A stretch of DNA of 64,000 nt, from positions 1-64,000 of the forward strand of contig SVDR01000003.1 in the NCBI GenBank assembly GCA_015057755.1, in the 5' to 3' direction. This DNA comes from Lachnoclostridium sp. (GTDB taxonomy: Bacteria > Bacillota_A > Clostridia > Lachnospirales > Lachnospiraceae). The position numbers and the translations under genes were made by a program. The number at the start of each line of letters is the position of its first letter. Positions within the stretch are counted from its first letter, which is position 1. A model generated the notes under the pieces. The model made no database searches and had not been told where the DNA came from. It saw nothing but the letters and a program-made list of their open reading frames with translations. Shown in pieces: positions 61,182 through 64,000 of the stretch.

Positions 61182-62123
61182 CTATTTCTCCAGATTTTTC
61201 GTATCCTTCACAATATAGATTGGCCGGTCTTTCATCTCCGCAAATAAGATTGCAATGTACTCGCCAATAATGCCAACGATCACAAACAGCATTGCGAACA
61301 TAAAGGAAATCAATACTACGATGGTCGCATAGCCGCTGGGCGTTCCGTACTTGAACCAGGTCCAGATGGTGTAGATCATCATGATCAGACCAAACGCTGC
61401 CACTCCGCATCCGGAATAAATTCCCAGTTTTAGCGGGAGATCGGAGAAGCACAAAATCGTGTTGATAGAAAATTTCAGTAGACTCTTTAAACTGTACTTA
61501 CTCTCTCCTGCAAAACGCGGTCTCGCCTCATATTCCAGAACGGTCTTTTCAAAACCAACACTCTGCACATAACCTCTGAGGAAACGAACTTTCTCTCGGT
61601 AGTTGTTTCTCAGCACATCCGCCGCCGCACGATTCATGGCAAAGAAGTCGGAGGCATTGGGCTGGAATTTTACGTCGGACAAGAAGTTGATCACTGCATA
61701 GAATCCGGCCGAAGTGATGTTTTTGATCAGACCAGCTGTTTTGTTGCGGGTGCGCGCCATGCTGATAACCTCATATCCTTCGTCAAATTTTGCAATGATC
61801 TGCGGAATACACTCCGGCGGATGCTGAAGGTCCGCATCCATGCAAATGATTCCGTCTCCGTTTGCATGGTCAATACCAGCGATCATCGCCGCCTCATGCC
61901 CGAAGTTTCTGGAAAAGTTCACGACTTTTACCTTTGGATCCTGCTCCGCCAACTCGCGAAGAATCTGCAGGGATTGGTCTCGACTTCCGTCATTGACGAA
62001 CAGAAGCTCATAATCCCATTCTTTGGGCAGTGCCTTCAGCACTGCCCCTGTTTCCTGAAAAAACTCCCTGAGCACCAGTTCTTCGTTATAAACTGATACT
62101 ACAACGGAAAGCAACTTACTCAT
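61182..62123 (-). CDS. GT2-family membrane glycosyltransferase (DPM1/GtrB-like)
   Basis: A 313-residue protein. The N-terminal GT-A domain has VVVSVYNEELVLREFF (about 7-22), NDGSRDQSLQ (about 43-52), MDADLQHPPE (about 93-102, DXD-like metal site) and ARTRNKT near 132. Two C-terminal helices (about 232-252, 262-285). Such enzymes put a sugar on polyprenyl phosphate for surface polymers. It overlaps the LicD gene by 8 bp. Confidence 0.93.
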   Translation of the reverse strand: MSKLLSVVVSVYNEELVLREFFQETGAVLKALPKEWDYELLFVNDGSRDQSLQILRELAEQDPKVKVVNFSRNFGHEAAMIAGIDHANGDGIICMDADLQHPPECIPQIIAKFDEGYEVISMARTRNKTAGLIKNITSAGFYAVINFLSDVKFQPNASDFFAMNRAAADVLRNNYREKVRFLRGYVQSVGFEKTVLEYEARPRFAGESKYSLKSLLKFSINTILCFSDLPLKLGIYSGCGVAAFGLIMMIYTIWTWFKYGTPSGYATIVVLISFMFAMLFVIVGIIGEYIAILFAEMKDRPIYIVKDTKNLEK

Positions 62124-62973
62124 AAATCATTATCTCCATGTCAGAATGGTCCGGAACCTGCTTTTCTACCGGCGGGAGCTTCATATAGTCACCATACAGC
62201 TGTACCAGACAATGCTCCCAGCCCTCCGGAATGTAGAATTCTTCATTTTCGAAAGAAATGGTCGTTACACGATCATTTTCTTCTTTCTTCATCTCCACGT
62301 ACAAGTAGTTCGGCGGATAGTTGGAATAGAAGTACAGAGAAGTTTTGCTCTTCGCATCCTTCACGCAAAGCCGCTTCCAGATTTTGTATGTCACCTTAAA
62401 CGGAATCAGCTTACCGATGTTGGAGAGCACTCCCACAAACAGTTTCATGACGCCCTGGTAATCGGAATATTTAATCTCGTAACGATGTCCCAGCGCCAGT
62501 CCGTAAACAATACAGTGCATAAGCTTTGTCAGTGGTTTGGAAATCTTCCCCTCCGGAAGTGCATCCAGAACGAAAATATCCACCCAGAGCTTCGTCAACT
62601 TGTCATCATAGAACTCCATCTGTTTGGAATCCACGCGTTTCTGGCTCTTATCGTACATGATCCTGGATACGAAATCATAAAATGCCTTGCCATTGTTGTA
62701 GGAATCCGGCTCTACGAATGTCATCCCCTCGGAAAGTTCTCTGTGAACCACCTTCAGGAATTTTTCGTAGTTGGATCTGGTCATCACCACATCCACATCA
62801 TCATCCCACGGAATGAAGCCTCCATGGCGGATGGCACCCAGAAGTGTTCCGGAGTCAAGGGCATATTTGATTTTATATTTGCGGCAGATCCGGTCCACTT
62901 CTTTTAGAAGTTTCAGGTTTACCGCATGGACCTTGGAAAGGTCGTATGTTTTTGTCTCGTTTTCTACGCTCAC
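62116..62973 (-). CDS. LicD-family phosphotransferase
   Basis: A 285-residue protein of the LicD family, which adds phosphocholine or other phosphate groups to surface polysaccharides. The signature is KYALDSGTLLGAIRHGGFIP, then WDDDVDVVM (about 37-65), the metal-binding aspartates of a nucleotidyltransferase-like fold. It begins with a GTG that overlaps the stop of the RfbH-like gene (CAGTGA). Surface decoration is likely; the group transferred is not certain. Confidence 0.9.
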   Translation of the reverse strand: MSVENETKTYDLSKVHAVNLKLLKEVDRICRKYKIKYALDSGTLLGAIRHGGFIPWDDDVDVVMTRSNYEKFLKVVHRELSEGMTFVEPDSYNNGKAFYDFVSRIMYDKSQKRVDSKQMEFYDDKLTKLWVDIFVLDALPEGKISKPLTKLMHCIVYGLALGHRYEIKYSDYQGVMKLFVGVLSNIGKLIPFKVTYKIWKRLCVKDAKSKTSLYFYSNYPPNYLYVEMKKEENDRVTTISFENEEFYIPEGWEHCLVQLYGDYMKLPPVEKQVPDHSDMEIMIYE

Positions 62974-64000
62974 TGCTCCAGTCCCTCTTTGATCACTTTC
63001 GCCATATAGTCAATTTTCTCGTCTGTCATTCCCGGATATACACCTACCCAGAATGTATCCTTCATAATACGCTCGGTATCCTTCAGTTCGCCAACCACAC
63101 GGAAGCCCTCTCCTGCTGCACGCATCTCATCGAAGCACGGATGCTTGATCAGGTTTCCTGCAAATAACATTCTTGTCTGAACGCCTTTGCTCTCCACATA
63201 CTGAACGACTTTGTTACGGTCCACTCCTTCCTTACAAGTAAGGAGGAATCCAAACCAGCTTGGGCGGGAGTTTTCTGCCGGCTCCGGAAGGATCAGCTTG
63301 TCCTGCACCTCTGTCAGAGCTGCCTTCAGACGGTCGAAATTGTGACGTCTTCTCTCTACAAAGGACGGGAATTTGTCGAGCTGCGCACAGCCAATGGCTG
63401 CCTGCATATCGGTTGCCTTTAAATTGTATCCAAAATGTGAGTATACATATTTGTGGTCATAGCCGAGCGGAAGTTCTCCGTACTGTCTGTCGAAGCGGTG
63501 TCCGCAAAGGTTATCGCAGCCGGACGGGCACACACAGTCGCGGCCCCAGTCACGGAAGGAACGGATCAGTTTGTTGAGCAGCGGGCTGTCTGTATACACA
63601 GCTCCGCCTTCGCCCATTGTCATATGGTGCGGCGGATAGAAGCTGGATGTTCCGATATCACCAATGGTTCCTGTGAACTTCTCTTCGCCATTGATCGTGT
63701 ATTTGCTTCCGAGGGCATCACAGTTGTCCTCCACCAGCCATAAATTATGCTTGTCACAGAACTCCTTTACTGCCTGCAAATCAAACGGATTGCCCAGTGT
63801 GTGAGCGATCATGACAGCTTTTGTCTTCTCAGAAAGTGCTGCCTCCAGCATTGTCACATCAATGTTGTACTGCGGGATCTTTACGTCCAGAAATACCGGA
63901 ACTGCACCATACTGGATCGCCGGAGTTACAGTTGTCGGGAATCCGCATGCTACAGTAATGATTTCATCTCCGCGTTTGATTCTGCGCTCGCCAAGAAGCG
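62970..64000 (-). CDS. rfbH: RfbH-like CDP-4-keto-6-deoxyglucose-3-dehydrase, cut by the window edge
   Basis: At least 343 residues; the frame is open to 64000, so the start lies outside. The aminotransferase-like fold has LVEDNCDALGSKY near the PLP site. The usual PLP lysine position is His (FYPPHHMTMGEGGA), a mark of RfbH-type dehydratases. The iron-sulfur cysteine cluster DCVCPSGCDNLC suits the 2Fe-2S site of this enzyme. It helps make 3,6-dideoxyhexose sugars. Residues before the listed ATG (FPTTVTPAIQYGAVPVFLDV) match the family, so the gene is not truncated there. Confidence 0.9.
   Translation of the reverse strand, partial: LLGERRIKRGDEIITVACGFPTTVTPAIQYGAVPVFLDVKIPQYNIDVTMLEAALSEKTKAVMIAHTLGNPFDLQAVKEFCDKHNLWLVEDNCDALGSKYTINGEEKFTGTIGDIGTSSFYPPHHMTMGEGGAVYTDSPLLNKLIRSFRDWGRDCVCPSGCDNLCGHRFDRQYGELPLGYDHKYVYSHFGYNLKATDMQAAIGCAQLDKFPSFVERRRHNFDRLKAALTEVQDKLILPEPAENSRPSWFGFLLTCKEGVDRNKVVQYVESKGVQTRMLFAGNLIKHPCFDEMRAAGEGFRVVGELKDTERIMKDTFWVGVYPGMTDEKIDYMAKVIKEGLEQ

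Noticed and set aside
1..64000. tRNA or rRNA genes
   Set aside because: No cloverleaf or rRNA-like stretch was noticed in the intergenic regions.

Overview
The window looks like a chromosome segment of a spore-forming, low-to-mid-GC Firmicute, most likely a gut Lachnospiraceae. Evidence: a spoIIR gene, AGGAGG-type ribosome binding sites before nearly every gene, a SAM-I riboswitch on metK, many M20 amidohydrolases and 4Fe-4S aldo/keto reductases, and monoderm cell-wall genes (murA, murI, ddl). No species call is possible from sequence alone.

Layout. 1-320: a 314-bp imperfect foldback next to a DEAD-box helicase. 0.3-36.6 kb: mostly minus-strand housekeeping genes: MFS carrier, HAD phosphatase, a two-component system, two M20 amidohydrolases, metK with its riboswitch, murA, secreted proteins of unknown role, murI-ddl, spoIIR, then a TetR-controlled RND pump with two TolC-like proteins, redox genes, a GntR regulator, ispE, a cyclophilin and a SIMPL lipoprotein. 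36.8-56.9 kb: a 20.2-kb inserted element. 57.2-64 kb: chromosome again, with an AGCS symporter, a C26 glutamine-amidotransferase-like hydrolase, a reductase, a lipoprotein and the start of a surface polysaccharide locus (glycosyltransferase, LicD, RfbH-like dehydrase).

The inserted element is the main find. It is bounded by a 5-bp duplication (AACTA) and TGTTCA/TGAACA ends, and carries a complete tnsA-tnsB-tnsC-tniQ operon. Its two ends are identical 751-bp direct repeats. Each repeat is itself a mini-transposon, with an outward TGTTCA end backed by five putative TnsB sites at 22-bp spacing and an outward TGAACA end. Only the outermost flanks match; the inner flanks (AAGAG, TTCTA) do not. That is the structure expected of a cointegrate: a 19,417-bp circle carrying one mini-transposon, integrated by replicative transposition. 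The TnsA here is short and, by eye alignment, has valine where Tn7 TnsA has its catalytic lysine, which would favour exactly this outcome. The circle would encode a RepL-like initiator, a primase-zinc-finger-like protein, a MobQ-type relaxase beside an RSF1010-like oriT, a VirD4-like coupling protein, but no type IV secretion apparatus. I read it as a mobilizable plasmid that integrates through Tn7-like chemistry.

The element's cargo begins with a solitary C5-cytosine methyltransferase, then a long structured leader and five small genes. One of these is a C-terminally truncated Cas5e (CasD) homologue with no other cas gene and no CRISPR array in the window. It is flanked by four unrecognised small proteins, two of them paralogues. 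An anti-defence role is a reasonable but unproven guess. An AT-rich pair of unknown genes and a small Cro/XRE-like regulator follow.
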